A stretch of DNA of 64,000 bases from assembly GCA_963920635.1 (NCBI GenBank), contig OY987308.1, forward strand, positions 3,538,225-3,602,224, written 5' to 3'. This document shows positions 56,401 through 63,853 of the stretch, piece after piece. The translations under genes and the position numbers were made by a program. Each line of letters starts with the position of its first letter. The first letter of the stretch is position 1. Under the pieces are notes generated by a model, which ran no database searches, had not been told where the DNA came from, and saw only the letters and a program-made list of their open reading frames with translations. The stretch is from Pseudeuparius sepicola. Lineage: Eukaryota > Arthropoda > Insecta > Coleoptera > Anthribidae.

Positions 56401-59075
56401 TCCGCCATCTTGTGGCGACCGCCATTTTGGAAGTATTACAATATCGAGTATTGCATATTGTATTATTGTCAGAACTAAAGGCGTTCGCAAAATTTTAGCT
56501 CAATCGGATGTCGGGATGTGGTTCTACTTCAGCATGCAAGATTCGACTCACACATTTATACATACATACATACATACCTACATACATACATACATATTAA
56601 GAGGGCAAGTTAAATAAAAGCTTGTATTGATGTGACAACGTTGACTCCCTGCAGACTGGAACTCCTTGTATATTTTTTGTATTTCGAAAATGGTAGGGAG
56701 TTCAAATGAAGCGGATTTTGATGGTCTTTCAAACAAAGAGAAAGTTTAGACGATATCTCCAAAAATAAAGCTTTTATAATTCATACTTTACACTACGCCC
56801 CAAAATTGTTAAAATTGTATCATAGCTCGTTAAAATTTCTCAACTTTCCAATAAAGTGGATTGAGTTATTTTTATATGTACAGGGTGTTTCAGAAAATCC
56901 TGCCATAACTTTTGGAGCACACAGAACTTCAAAAAATAAAAATAAAAATATTTAACCATGTGTCTATCGTCTTTAGTTTCTTAGATAAAGGACGTCCAAG
57001 TTTACTTTTTAAAATTATTGAATATTGACCGTATCTTCTACTGTACAGGGTGTCCCATTTTGGGTGTTTTTCTCAAAAATCTCGGTTATTATTAAAGCTA
57101 GAGGGTTGCGGTTTTCACGTCACTGTACTACTTTTTGAGAGGAATTTGGTGGACCAATCAGATTTTAGATAAGTTTTATAGTTTCCGTGCATTGGCGCAG
57201 GTTTTTGGAAACCTTTCTCCTGGCTACAACTTATATATATCGACAAATTTAATCAACTGTTTTTATAGATTTTTTGGCGTAGAATCGAATGGAATAATTA
57301 GTTTTTTGGTAGCGTTAATAGTTTTTGAGATATGAACTATGGTTTCCATTTAAAAAAAATATAACTTTGGTTCGTATCTCAAAAACTATTAACGCTACCA
57401 AAAAACTAATTATTCCATTCGATTCTACGCCAAAAAATCTATAAAAATAGTTAATTAAATTTGTCGATATATGTTGTAGCCAGGAGAGAGGTTTCCAAAA
57501 ACCTGCGCCAATGCGCGGAAACTACAAAACTTATCTAAAATCTGATTGGTCCACCAAATTCCTCTCAAAAAAGTAGTACAGTGACGTGAAAACCGCAACC
57601 CTCTAGCTTTAATAATAACCGAGATTTTTTAGGAAAACACCCAAAAACACCCAAAATGGGACACCCTGTACCATTTAAAGTGAGAAAAAATCCCCATGAA
57701 CGATGTAACAAAAACTATTCTTTTTCAAAATGGAAAGTATTGAATTTTACAAAATTTGGATTCCCTATTTCAAGAAAACCAATAGCCTATTTGGCATTTT
57801 TTTATCATTTTCAATGCACAATTGGTTTGTAACATTTAACAGCTGTAGGTGAAATTGTTATGTCTCCAATGTTCGATTTTGGGACACGTTTTGTCAATTT
57901 CAACCCAAATGGTTAATTTTATGGTTATAAAACAATAGTACACTTTTATTGCAAATGAAAAGATGCACTAAAATAATGGACTTTCAACACCAAAAAAAAA
58001 CTCAAAAAAGTTAAGAGTAAAAGAACCACCCAAAAACAGCGCAAGTGGCGCCCTCTGTGATATACGTAGAAATTGGCATTTGCAGCTTATTTTCCATCCC
58101 CAAAAACATAGTGGTGCCAAATTTCAATAATTTACCTATAGTCTATCCAAGTTACAGCGGCAGTAGATATAAACAAAGTCACATGACCGCCTTGCGATCC
58201 ATTAACAGGGTCGGACTAATATGAGATTCCAAGTGGCTTGTAATTCTGAACTAATTCTTTTAGAAGTTCTAAAATTTGTGTTTCTACCTTCCGCGGATCT
58301 TTATAATTTTCCTTAAATTAAGTAGCAAAATAAATTTACAGAATATACTGCTCGCGATCCGATCTAAAATATGCAGGAAACTCGACGGAGGGAAGAGTCG
58401 GCCCTGCATTATGCTCGCCGCGTAAACACTTGACATTTTATGACGGCCAGACCAATAAGAGAATAGGTCACGTGGTGGCCAATGTTTTGATCCACTGCCT
58501 CTGTAACTTGGATAATAGAAGATATGGTCAATATTCAATTTTAAAAAGTAAAATTGGATCTAAGAAACTAAAGACGATAGACACATGGTCAACAAGAATT
58601 TTATTTTTATTTTTTGAAGGTATGTATGCTCCAAAAGTTATGCCAGGGTTTTCTGAAACACCCTGTATACAGCCATAAAGATGTATGTAATTTATTGTCT
58701 GGATAAACAATTGACCTTTAAATAAACAATCAAACGTGTGTTTTATGACTTTAACTAGATTTATTTTTAGTAGACGCACAATTATTTATTACATATTTAC
58801 TTTTCGCGTGGTCCTTCACCCCAAAACTCAATGTTGTCTGTTATTAATACGCGGGTTATCTGCTTCTTAGAACTTATCTGTTAAAGACATTATTTTGTAA
58901 GCACAGGGCCATCAAAAACTCTTAACAGCTAGGTGTCAGCGTCAAAAATTTGAATTCTATGTTACACCCAGAAGCTTGTTTAATTATTACCAGAGGCCCA
59001 AGCAATAAACAAATAGGTACTTACGCACTGGTACATCAAGTAAGCGGCTGCCAGCGCGAAAACAATGGACTTCAT
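44194..59075 (-). CDS. GILT: GILT-family lysosomal thiol reductase (4 exons, complete)
   Basis: Four exons (59075-59025, 53382-53245, 50458-50282, 44454-44194) join in phase 0 at every intron to give 208 residues. GILT enzymes reduce disulphide bonds of proteins in lysosomes and serve antigen processing in vertebrates and antibacterial defence in insects. Residues 2-16 (KSIVFALAAAYLMYQ) form a short signal peptide. The active site is YYESLCSDS, a CxxS form (C30, S33) rather than CxxC. The family signature CQHGxxECxxNxxxxC is intact as CQHGPSECKGNQFQSC (75-90). Two more conserved cysteine regions (FVNC; CAKVHELD) follow, then the C-terminal VCSKM. The length matches insect GILTs. A TATTTAA/TCAGT pair about 55-80 bases upstream of the ATG may be the core promoter. 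The introns of 5.6, 2.8 and 5.8 kb are packed with mobile elements. Confidence 0.94.
44808..45360. mobile_element. Family D element, copy 2, cut by a foldback
   Basis: It matches copy 1 from GTATATTTCATTACGAGTCT to TTCAAAGGAGTA, but the left inverted end is lost and replaced by TATATAAATTATA repeats. The right inverted end is cut at TA, where CAGGGTGATTCAG begins. Confidence 0.65.
45361..45916. mobile_element. Single-armed foldback relic inserted in family D
   Basis: CAGGGTGATTCAGTTTTATT is followed by an order of motifs (GTTACAGGGTGTTAAAG, GAGATATTTAAG, CCAGTGGCGTAG, a TTTTTTGTATGTGTCA block) that parallels the terminal repeat of the transposon at 50590-53221. A diverged relative; no mirrored arm is visible. 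Confidence 0.55.
46695..46878. mobile_element. Short TA-flanked element, 184 bp
   Basis: TA-CAGGGTATTCCATTTG to GGGCCACCCTG-TA. Only the ends are inverted; the interior is not coding. Confidence 0.45.
47839..48099. mobile_element. Short element with CAGGGTGATCTCC/TGGGACACCCTG ends
   Basis: The ends are of the foldback type but match only over the first 8 bases. The interior shows nothing recognisable. Confidence 0.35.
48429..48779 (-). pseudogene. Penelope-like GIY-YIG endonuclease remnant, left copy
   Basis: The 116-codon frame holds the Penelope-type endonuclease: KIPCECGKFYVEETFSPFNV (the 'Y.ipC.CGk.YvGeT.R.l..R' block with G-to-E and R-to-S changes), then SKICEHSFNNNHRILWDR (the 's.i.eH....nH.i.wd' block) and KIKESAFI. 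In Penelope elements this follows the reverse transcriptase, which is absent here. The 3' flank extends to about 48150. Confidence 0.8.
48955..49275 (+). pseudogene. Penelope-like GIY-YIG remnant, right (inverted) copy
   Basis: This is an inverted, more decayed copy of the 48429-48779 sequence. It reads through IPCECGKFYVEET, then has indels and stops (for example a lost segment after GAGGAAACTTG). The 3' flank, shared with the left copy, resumes after a foldback at 49299-49951 and runs to about 50240. Confidence 0.75.
49299..49951. mobile_element. Foldback element, 653 bp, inserted in the right Penelope copy
   Basis: TA flanks both sides. CAGTGTGACCCAATTTGATA pairs with TATGAAATTGGGACACACTG. 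A smaller inverted pair around TCAAAGTAGGCCTAGACTTT lies inside. Confidence 0.9.
50282..50458 (-). CDS. GILT: GILT exon 3 (CQHG signature)
   Basis: The acceptor is CTTTCAG and the donor AAC|GTAAGT. It encodes 59 residues: HSLVDGAWRF, then CQHGPSECKGNQFQSC, then CVMKLRNPTGLTHMEN. The signature cysteines are all present. Confidence 0.95.
50590..53221 (+). mobile_element. Near-intact DD41D Tc1/mariner-superfamily transposon with about 650-bp TIRs
   Basis: TA duplications at 50588 and 53222 border CAGGGTGGTTCACTTTTATG and its inverse. Terminal repeats are 50590 to about 51236 and about 52562-53221 and are close to identical. The transposase (51483-52570) fills the interior and its stop codon touches the inner edge of the right repeat. 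The whole element lies in GILT intron 2, opposite in strand to the gene. Confidence 0.95.
51483..52570 (+). pseudogene. DD41D transposase with one frameshift
   Basis: ATG at 51483 begins an N-terminal HTH of DUF4817 type (YGVANGNSAEAAREYRRRFP, NRRHPRPSVF), then a second HTH (STSSRR-like PTTSSRRVSVALRVSKSAIL). After ERRL the frame hits TAG at 51888; the downstream frame from about 51890 continues as FCRWILESIEGNRQF. A single indel (-1 or +2) explains this. The catalytic residues are D in LWTDESCF, D in WFQLDGCPAHF and D in SPDITPLDFFVWG; exactly 41 residues separate the second and third, the DD41D spacing reported for the rosa-type group. Otherwise the protein is complete to VVQI and a stop. 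Confidence 0.92.
53245..53382 (-). CDS. GILT: GILT exon 2 (active site)
   Basis: The acceptor is TTTTTTTCAG and the donor GCG|GTAAGA. It encodes 46 residues including KVSVYYESLCSDSIEFL and ELVPYGKAA. The donor lies only 23 bases from the end of the DD41D transposon. Confidence 0.93.
53478..53991. mobile_element. Family D element, copy 3, with an inserted hammerhead-bearing segment
   Basis: It begins as copy 1 and includes the complete small MITE CATTACGAGTCTGGAAATAA to TTCTGGACGTGTAATG (about 53495-53608) and the left inverted end. From about 53722 to 53910 its normal interior is replaced by unrelated sequence with a ribozyme motif. It resumes at GTGCTAGCCCGAAAAACCCC. Confidence 0.65.
53769..53810 (-). 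ncRNA. Hammerhead ribozyme motif, type I, minimal helix III
   Basis: On the minus strand: helix I GUGGUA pairs with UACCAU (six pairs, one a wobble); core CUGAGGA (fits CUGANGA); helix II GGC-UUAACA-GCC; core GAA; helix III starts with A15.1 and is the palindrome AGCGCU; H17 is U. Predicted cleavage is between 53775 and 53774. Every conserved core base is present. The two-pair helix III with a 2-base loop suggests a dimeric form, as known for hammerheads of Penelope-like elements. Confidence 0.75.
54282..54510. repeat. Diverged direct repeat of 58669-58895, copy 1
   Basis: ACAGCCATACAAATGTATGT to AACTTATCTGTTAAAGACAT, about 230 bp, matches the copy 4.39 kb to the right in the same orientation. 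No frame; AATAAA-type motifs occur on the minus strand. The family is unknown. The rest of 54104-54800 shows nothing recognised. Confidence 0.75.
54815..54886 (-). tRNA. tRNA-like cloverleaf with CCA in the anticodon position, likely SINE-type or pseudo-tRNA
   Basis: On the minus strand six of seven acceptor pairs, the D-stem GCTT/AAGT, the anticodon stem CCTAC/GTAGG and the T-arm CCGGG-TTCAAGT-CCCGG all form. The anticodon loop is GGCCACA, with G rather than U at position 33, so normal decoding is doubtful. It resembles no standard tRNA-Trp body. A tRNA-derived repeat is the better reading. Confidence 0.55.
54890..55735. other. Interval without recognised gene (GILT intron 1)
   Basis: AT-rich. 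A short CGTCTTCTACA inverted motif lies at about 54955-54975. No coding frame or RNA gene was recognised. Confidence 0.35.
55740..56235. mobile_element. Foldback element, about 500 bp
   Basis: AAAAAACCTTTTTAAAAACA (about 55770) and CTAGGTTTTCGTTAAGATAA (55902) recur inverted at about 56190 and 56120. The centre lies near 56010 and contains GTAGGTACCAATT/AAGTACCTACTT. Confidence 0.75.
56250..56610 (-). repeat. Relative of the 60110-60660 repeat, opposite strand, with (CATA)n tail
   Basis: CCGCCATCTTG, ACTCTTCAAGCCCTTTCATT and TGATACCCATATTAAGGGGG match the 60.1-60.6 kb minisatellite in reverse orientation. It ends in CATACATACATA at 56558-56600, like the 3' tails of some non-LTR retroelements. 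Confidence 0.65.
56881..58665. mobile_element. Foldback element, about 1.8 kb, containing another foldback
   Basis: TA flanks both sides. CAGGGTGTTTCAGAAAATCC pairs with TTTTCTGAAACACCCTG. The left arm is interrupted by the 57046-57668 element. The centre has an inverted pair CCAAGTTACAGCGGCAGTAG / CACTGCCTCTGTAACTTGG. Confidence 0.85.
57046..57668. mobile_element. Foldback element, 623 bp, clean copy of the 37254 family
   Basis: TA flanks both sides. CAGGGTGTCCCATTTTGGGT pairs with ACCCAAAATGGGACACCCTG. It retains the simple TTATATATATCGAC segment that became a 200-bp TA tract in the other copy. Confidence 0.92.
58669..58895. repeat. Diverged direct repeat of 54282-54510, copy 2
   Basis: ACAGCCATAAAGATGTATGT to AACTTATCTGTTAAAGACAT. 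It lies about 130 bases from the GILT exon 1 donor. Confidence 0.75.
59025..59075 (-). CDS. GILT: GILT exon 1 (signal peptide)
   Basis: ATG at 59075 opens 17 codons, MKSIVFALAAAYLMYQC, ending at TGC|GTAAGT. The basic residue at position 3 and the hydrophobic run indicate secretion into the endolysosomal route. Confidence 0.85.
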
Positions 59076-60100
59076 GCTCGACGGTCTTTTCTTGGCGAAA
59101 CAATCCACCTACTGGAATGGAAGCAGACGACTGAGCGATTTAAATGATTAAATAATCGGCTTTGTCGCTGAGCGCCCAGTGAGATTTCATTCCGAATACC
59201 CATAGTCAATTTACGGTGAAGAGTCACAACATTAATCTTATCCTGTTGCCGGAGTTATAACGTCGAGTGAAGAATAAGAGGCACTACCAATGTCGTCAGA
59301 ACCTATAGACAGGTTGGTTTTGATAAACGCTTGACACCCAGAACTAATCACAATCTAAGCGCTCCATTAAATTATTCCGAAAATATCGCGAGATTGTCAG
59401 AAATTGCCCCTTCTTGTCGAGCCGTAGCGAACTTATTTCGACTCTAGGCTCGGAGGCTGGCGTCGTTAGACCATCCCCCGAGTCTTCGGGTGAGGTTCCG
59501 ACGCTTCCGGCGCCCCCAAACAAGAAAAAACATGCGATATCTAAGTGTGATTTTGGAGGAACATAACCGGGAATCACCGGGTGTATAGTTGGTTGATGGT
59601 TGACTTTCTGTCTTTGTTTGTAGCATGTTTTTAGAGTAGTATGGATATATATTTAATCTTGGAATCAAAATAAAGGGCATTTTAACAATGGGGCACCACG
59701 TCTATAGGTTTTGACGTCATTGGGCACTACCTTCAGTGAGGTAACATACATTTTTTTCAAAGTATCTGGGTACAGATACAGATACGTTAAAAAAGTATCT
59801 AGATACTTCCAGATACTTTCAAATACTATCAGTTAATTAGGAAAATTTCAGACCTCATAAGGCAATCAATATACTTACCTACTTAGATATTTATGAAACA
59901 AGTGTGGGTGTGTAGGTAAAGTAGAACTGTTTAGACAAATGTGAAGTTTAGATTGTTACTAATCAAAACAAGTTGTGGGTTAGTAGTTTATCGTGTTTAT
60001 CGTGAGCACTAAGTAGGTACTTTATGTACGGTGTTTTGGAAAAATGACTAAATCACACCCCATTTTATTACAAGCTTTTATTTAAATTGCAATGTATGTA
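59076..60100. other. GILT upstream region, with a GTATC/GATAC cluster
   Basis: GILT 5' flank. TATTTAA on the minus strand (59148-59154) and TCAGT (A at 59132) may be its core promoter, though the 22-base spacing is short. At 59758-59830, GTATC and GATAC occur about eight times in 70 bp. No other gene is recognised. Confidence 0.35.
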
Positions 60101-60109
60101 TGATTGAAT

Positions 60110-60660
60110 GTATGTTTAGGTTTAGGTCAAATCTTGCAAGATGAATTAGAACCACTTCCTGACATCCGAGCTGAAATTTTGCATACACCTTTAGTTCCGG
60201 TGACAATACAATATGCAATACTCAATATTGTAATACTTTCAAAATGGCCGTCGCGACAAGATGGCGGACGATGTATTTTTTATCAACCCCCTTAACATGG
60301 GTATCAAATGAAAGGGCTTGAATTGAAGGGTAGAAAACGATAAAGTTAGTGACATCACACTAAATTCAATATGGCCGCCCTTCTAAGATGGCGGATAATG
60401 TATATTTTTGTCTACCCCCTTGATAAGGGTATCAATAGAAAGGGCTTGAAGAGTAGAAAACGATAGAGTTAGTGACATCACACTAAATTCAATATGGCCG
60501 TCGCTCCAAGATGGCGGATGATGTATTTTTTTGTCAACCCCCTTAACATGGGTATCAAATGAAAGGGCTTGAAGAGTAGAAAACGATAAAGTTAGTGACA
60601 TCACACTAAATTCAATATGGCCGCCGCTCCAACACAGCGGATTACACTTTATTTTCCCTT
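60110..60660 (+). repeat. Minisatellite, about 123-bp period, 3 to 4 units
   Basis: CAAGATGGCGGA-like blocks lie at about 60256, 60384, 60507 and a decayed one at 60630. Each is followed by CCCCCTTAACATGGGTATCA, AATGAAAGGGCTTGAA and AGTTAGTGACATCACAC. Confidence 0.85.
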
Positions 60661-60854
60661 AATATGGGCATTAAAATTAAATCAAACCAAGGTAAACCCA
60701 TAATTTTGTTACATTATACAACTGTATATGATATAAAAGCTTGTCGCGAGAATATATATATATAATAAGGATGTAAGATTAGCGAGTGTAAATGTAATAA
60801 TTACAAGAAAAGGTGATAATGGGCAAACACTCAAAGTTAACAAAAAGAAAAAAC

Positions 60855-60910
60855 TAGTAACCGCATACACGTGTTTCATGCTATTTGGCAATCATCAGTA
60901 CGGTGTAACA
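60855..60910 (-). ncRNA. Hammerhead ribozyme motif, array unit 1
   Basis: Minus strand: core CUGAUGA, helix II UUGC-CAAAUA-GCAU, core GAA, helix III palindrome ACACGUGU ending in U16.1, then A17. Helix I pairs ACCGUA with UGCGGU; in this unit a U at 2.2 gives a G-U pair where the others have A. Predicted cleavage is between 60866 and 60865. The CAAAUA loop is the same as in natural metazoan hammerheads. Confidence 0.82.
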
Positions 60911-61180
60911 TTAACCAAATCAAAAGATAGGCATGATTTGGGAAGCAACAAATGAAGTCCAGGCAGGAGCCAACAGCACATTTGCAGCTTCAGTCAGCAC
61001 ATCCGCTATTTTGGGGCTTGTACTAACATCGCCACGGAGGCTGCTAAAGCGACCTGCGTGGAAATCTTCATAACCCAAGATACAATGACAATAAGGATGT
61101 AAGATGAGCGAGTGTAAATGTAATAATTACAAGAAAAGGTGATAATGGGCAAACACTCAAAGTAAACAAAAAGAAAAAAC

Positions 61181-61236
61181 TAGTAACCGCATACACGTGT
61201 TTCATGCTATTTGGCAATCATCAGTTCGGTGTAACA
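61181..61236 (-). ncRNA. Hammerhead ribozyme motif, array unit 2
   Basis: All core bases are intact. Helix I is ACCGAA against UGCGGU with one G-A mismatch. Helix III is ACACGUGU. Predicted cleavage is between 61192 and 61191. Confidence 0.82.
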
Positions 61237-61506
61237 TTAACCAAATCAAAAGATAGGCATGATTTGGGAAGCAACAAATGAAGTCCAGGCAGGAGCCAAC
61301 AGCACATTTCCAGCTTCAGTCAGCACATCCCCTATTTTGGGGCTTGTACTAACATCGCCACGGAGGCTGCTAAAGCGACCTGCGTGGAAATCTTCATAAC
61401 CCAAGATACAATGACAATAAGGATGTAAGATTAGCGAGTGTAAATGTAACAATTACAACAAAAGGTTTTAATGGGCAAACACTCAAAGCCAACAAAAAGA
61501 AAAAAC

Positions 61507-61562
61507 TAGTAACCGCATACACGTGTTTCATGCTATTTGGTAATCATCAGTTCGGTGTAACA
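61507..61562 (-). ncRNA. Hammerhead ribozyme motif, array unit 3 (helix II damaged)
   Basis: The core is intact, but helix II reads UUAC-CAAAUA-GCAU, so one of its three pairs is lost. It is the least likely to be active. Cleavage would be between 61518 and 61517. Confidence 0.7.
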
Positions 61563-61841
61563 TTAACCAAATCAAAAGATAGGCATGATTTGGGAAGCAA
61601 CAAATGAAGTCCTGGCAGGAGCCAACAGCACATTTGCAGCTTCAGTCAGCACATCCCCTATTTTGGGGCTTGTACTAACATCGCCACGGAGGCTGCTAAA
61701 GCGACCTGCGTGGAAATCTTCATAACCCAAGATACAATGACAATAAGGATAATAAGGATGTAAGATTAGCGAGTGTAAATGTAACAATTACAACAAAAGG
61801 TTTTAATGGGCAAACACTCAAAGCCAACAAAAAGAAAAAAC

Positions 61842-61897
61842 TAGTAACCGCATACAAGTGTTTCATGCTATTTGGCAATCATCAGTTCGGTGTAACA
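61842..61897 (-). ncRNA. Hammerhead ribozyme motif, array unit 4
   Basis: The core is intact. Helix III is ACACUUGU, which keeps the outer A-U, C-G and A-U pairs but is no longer fully palindromic. Cleavage would be between 61853 and 61852. Confidence 0.8.
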
Positions 61898-62167
61898 TTA
61901 ACCAAATAAAAAGATAGGCATGATTTGGGAAGCATCAAATGAAGTCCAGGCAGGAGCCAACAGCACATTTCCAGCTTCAGTCAGCACATCCCCTATTTTG
62001 GGGCTTGTACTAACATCGCCACGGAGGCTGCTAAAGCGACCTGCGTGGAAATCTTCATAACCCAAGATACAATGACAATAAGGATGTAAGATGAGCGAGT
62101 GTAAATGTAACAATTACAACAAAAGGTGATAATGGGCAAACACTCAAAACCAACAAAAAGAAAAAAC

Positions 62168-62223
62168 TAGTAACCGCATACAAGTGTTTCATGCTATTTG
62201 GCAATCATCAGTTCGGTGTAACA
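62168..62223 (-). ncRNA. Hammerhead ribozyme motif, array unit 5
   Basis: As unit 4 (ACACUUGU helix III). Cleavage between 62179 and 62178. Confidence 0.8.
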
Positions 62224-62493
62224 TTAACCAAATCAAAAGATAGGCATGATTTGGGGAGCAACAAATGAAGTCCAGGCAGGAGCCAACAGCACATTTGCAG
62301 CTTCAGTCAGCACATCCCCTATTTTGGGGCTTGTACTAACATCGCCACGGAGGCTGCTAAAGCGACCTGCGTGGAAATCTTCATAACCCAAGATACAATG
62401 ACAATAAGGATGTAAGATTAGCGAGTGTAAATGTAACAATTACAACAAAAGGTTTTAATGGGCAAACACTCAAAGCCAACAAAAAGAAAAAAC

Positions 62494-62549
62494 TAGTAAC
62501 CGCATACACGTGTTTCATGCTATTTGGCAATCATCAGTTCGGTGTAACA
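62494..62549 (-). ncRNA. Hammerhead ribozyme motif, array unit 6
   Basis: As unit 2 (ACACGUGU helix III). Cleavage between 62505 and 62504. Confidence 0.82.
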
Positions 62550-62819
62550 TTAACCAAATCAAAAGATAGGCATGATTTGGGAAGCAACAAATGAAGTCCA
62601 GGCAGGAGCCAACAGCACATTTGCAGCTTCAGTCAGCACATCCGCTATTTTGAGGCTTGTACTAACATCGCCACGGAGGCTGCTAAAGCGACCTGCGTGG
62701 AAATCTTCATAACCCAAGATACAATGACAATAAGGATGTAAGATTAGCGAGTGTAAATGTAACAATTACAACAAAAGGTTTTAATGGGCAAACACTCAAA
62801 GCCAACAAAAAGAAAAAAC

Positions 62820-62875
62820 TAGTAACCGCATACAAGTGTTTCATGCTATTTGGCAATCATCAGTTCGGTGTAACA
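62820..62875 (-). ncRNA. Hammerhead ribozyme motif, array unit 7
   Basis: As unit 4. Cleavage between 62831 and 62830. Confidence 0.8.
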
Positions 62876-63145
62876 TTAACCAAATCAAAAGATAGGCATG
62901 ATTTGGGAAGCAACAAATGAAGTCCAGGCAGGAGCCAACAGCACATTTCCAGCTTCAGTCAGCACATCCCCTATTTTGGGGCTTGTACTAACATCGCCAC
63001 GGAGGCTGCTAAAGCGACCTGCGTGGAAATCTTCATAACCCAAGATACAATGACAATAAGGATGTAAGATGAGCGAGTGTAAATGTAACAATTACAACAA
63101 AAGGTGATAATGGGCAAACACTCAAAACCAACAAAAAGAAAAAAC

Positions 63146-63201
63146 TAGTAACCGCATACAAGTGTTTCATGCTATTTGGCAATCATCAGTTCGGTGTAAC
63201 A
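63146..63201 (-). ncRNA. Hammerhead ribozyme motif, array unit 8
   Basis: As unit 5, its higher-order partner. Cleavage between 63157 and 63156. Confidence 0.8.
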
Positions 63202-63471
63202 TTAACCAAATCAAAAGATAGGCATGATTTGGGGAGCAACAAATGAAGTCCAGGCAGGAGCCAACAGCACATTTGCAGCTTCAGTCAGCACATCCCCTAT
63301 TTTGGGGCTTGTACTAACATCGCCACGGAGGCTGCTAAAGCGACCTGCGTGGAAATCTTCATAACCCAAGATACAATGACAATAAGGATGTAAGATTAGC
63401 GAGTGTAAATGTAACAATTACAACAAAAGGTTTTAATGGGCAAACACTCAAAGCCAACAAAAAGAAAAAAC

Positions 63472-63527
63472 TAGTAACCGCATACACGTATTTCATGCTA
63501 TTTGGCAATCATCAGTTCGGTGTAACA
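63472..63527 (-). ncRNA. Hammerhead ribozyme motif, array unit 9
   Basis: Helix III reads AUACGUGU, turning the second pair into U-G; otherwise as unit 6. Cleavage between 63483 and 63482. Confidence 0.77.
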
Positions 63528-63797
63528 TTAACCAAATCAAAAGATAGGCATGATTTGGGAAGCAACAAATGAAGTCCAGGCAGGAGCCAACAGCACATTT
63601 ACAGCTTCAGTCAGCACATCCGCTATTTTGAGGCTTGTACTAACATCGCCACGGAGGCTGCTAAAGCGACCTGCGTGGAAATCTTCATAACCCAAGATAC
63701 AATGACAATAAGGATGTAAGATTAGCGAGTGTAAATGTAACAATTACAACAAAAGGTTTTAATGGGCAAACACTCAAAGCCAACAAAAAGAAAAAAC

Positions 63798-63853
63798 TAG
63801 TAACCGCATACAAGTGTTTCATGCTATTTGGCAATCATCAGTTCGGTGTAACA
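63798..63853 (-). ncRNA. Hammerhead ribozyme motif, array unit 10
   Basis: As unit 7, its higher-order partner. Cleavage between 63809 and 63808. Confidence 0.8.

Noticed and set aside
61246..63743. Repeated 68-71-codon minus-strand frames in the 326-bp array as a repeat protein
   Set aside because: The period is not a multiple of three, so frames cannot be joined; each opens and closes within one unit; no homology is recognised. The similarity simply reflects the tandem repeat.
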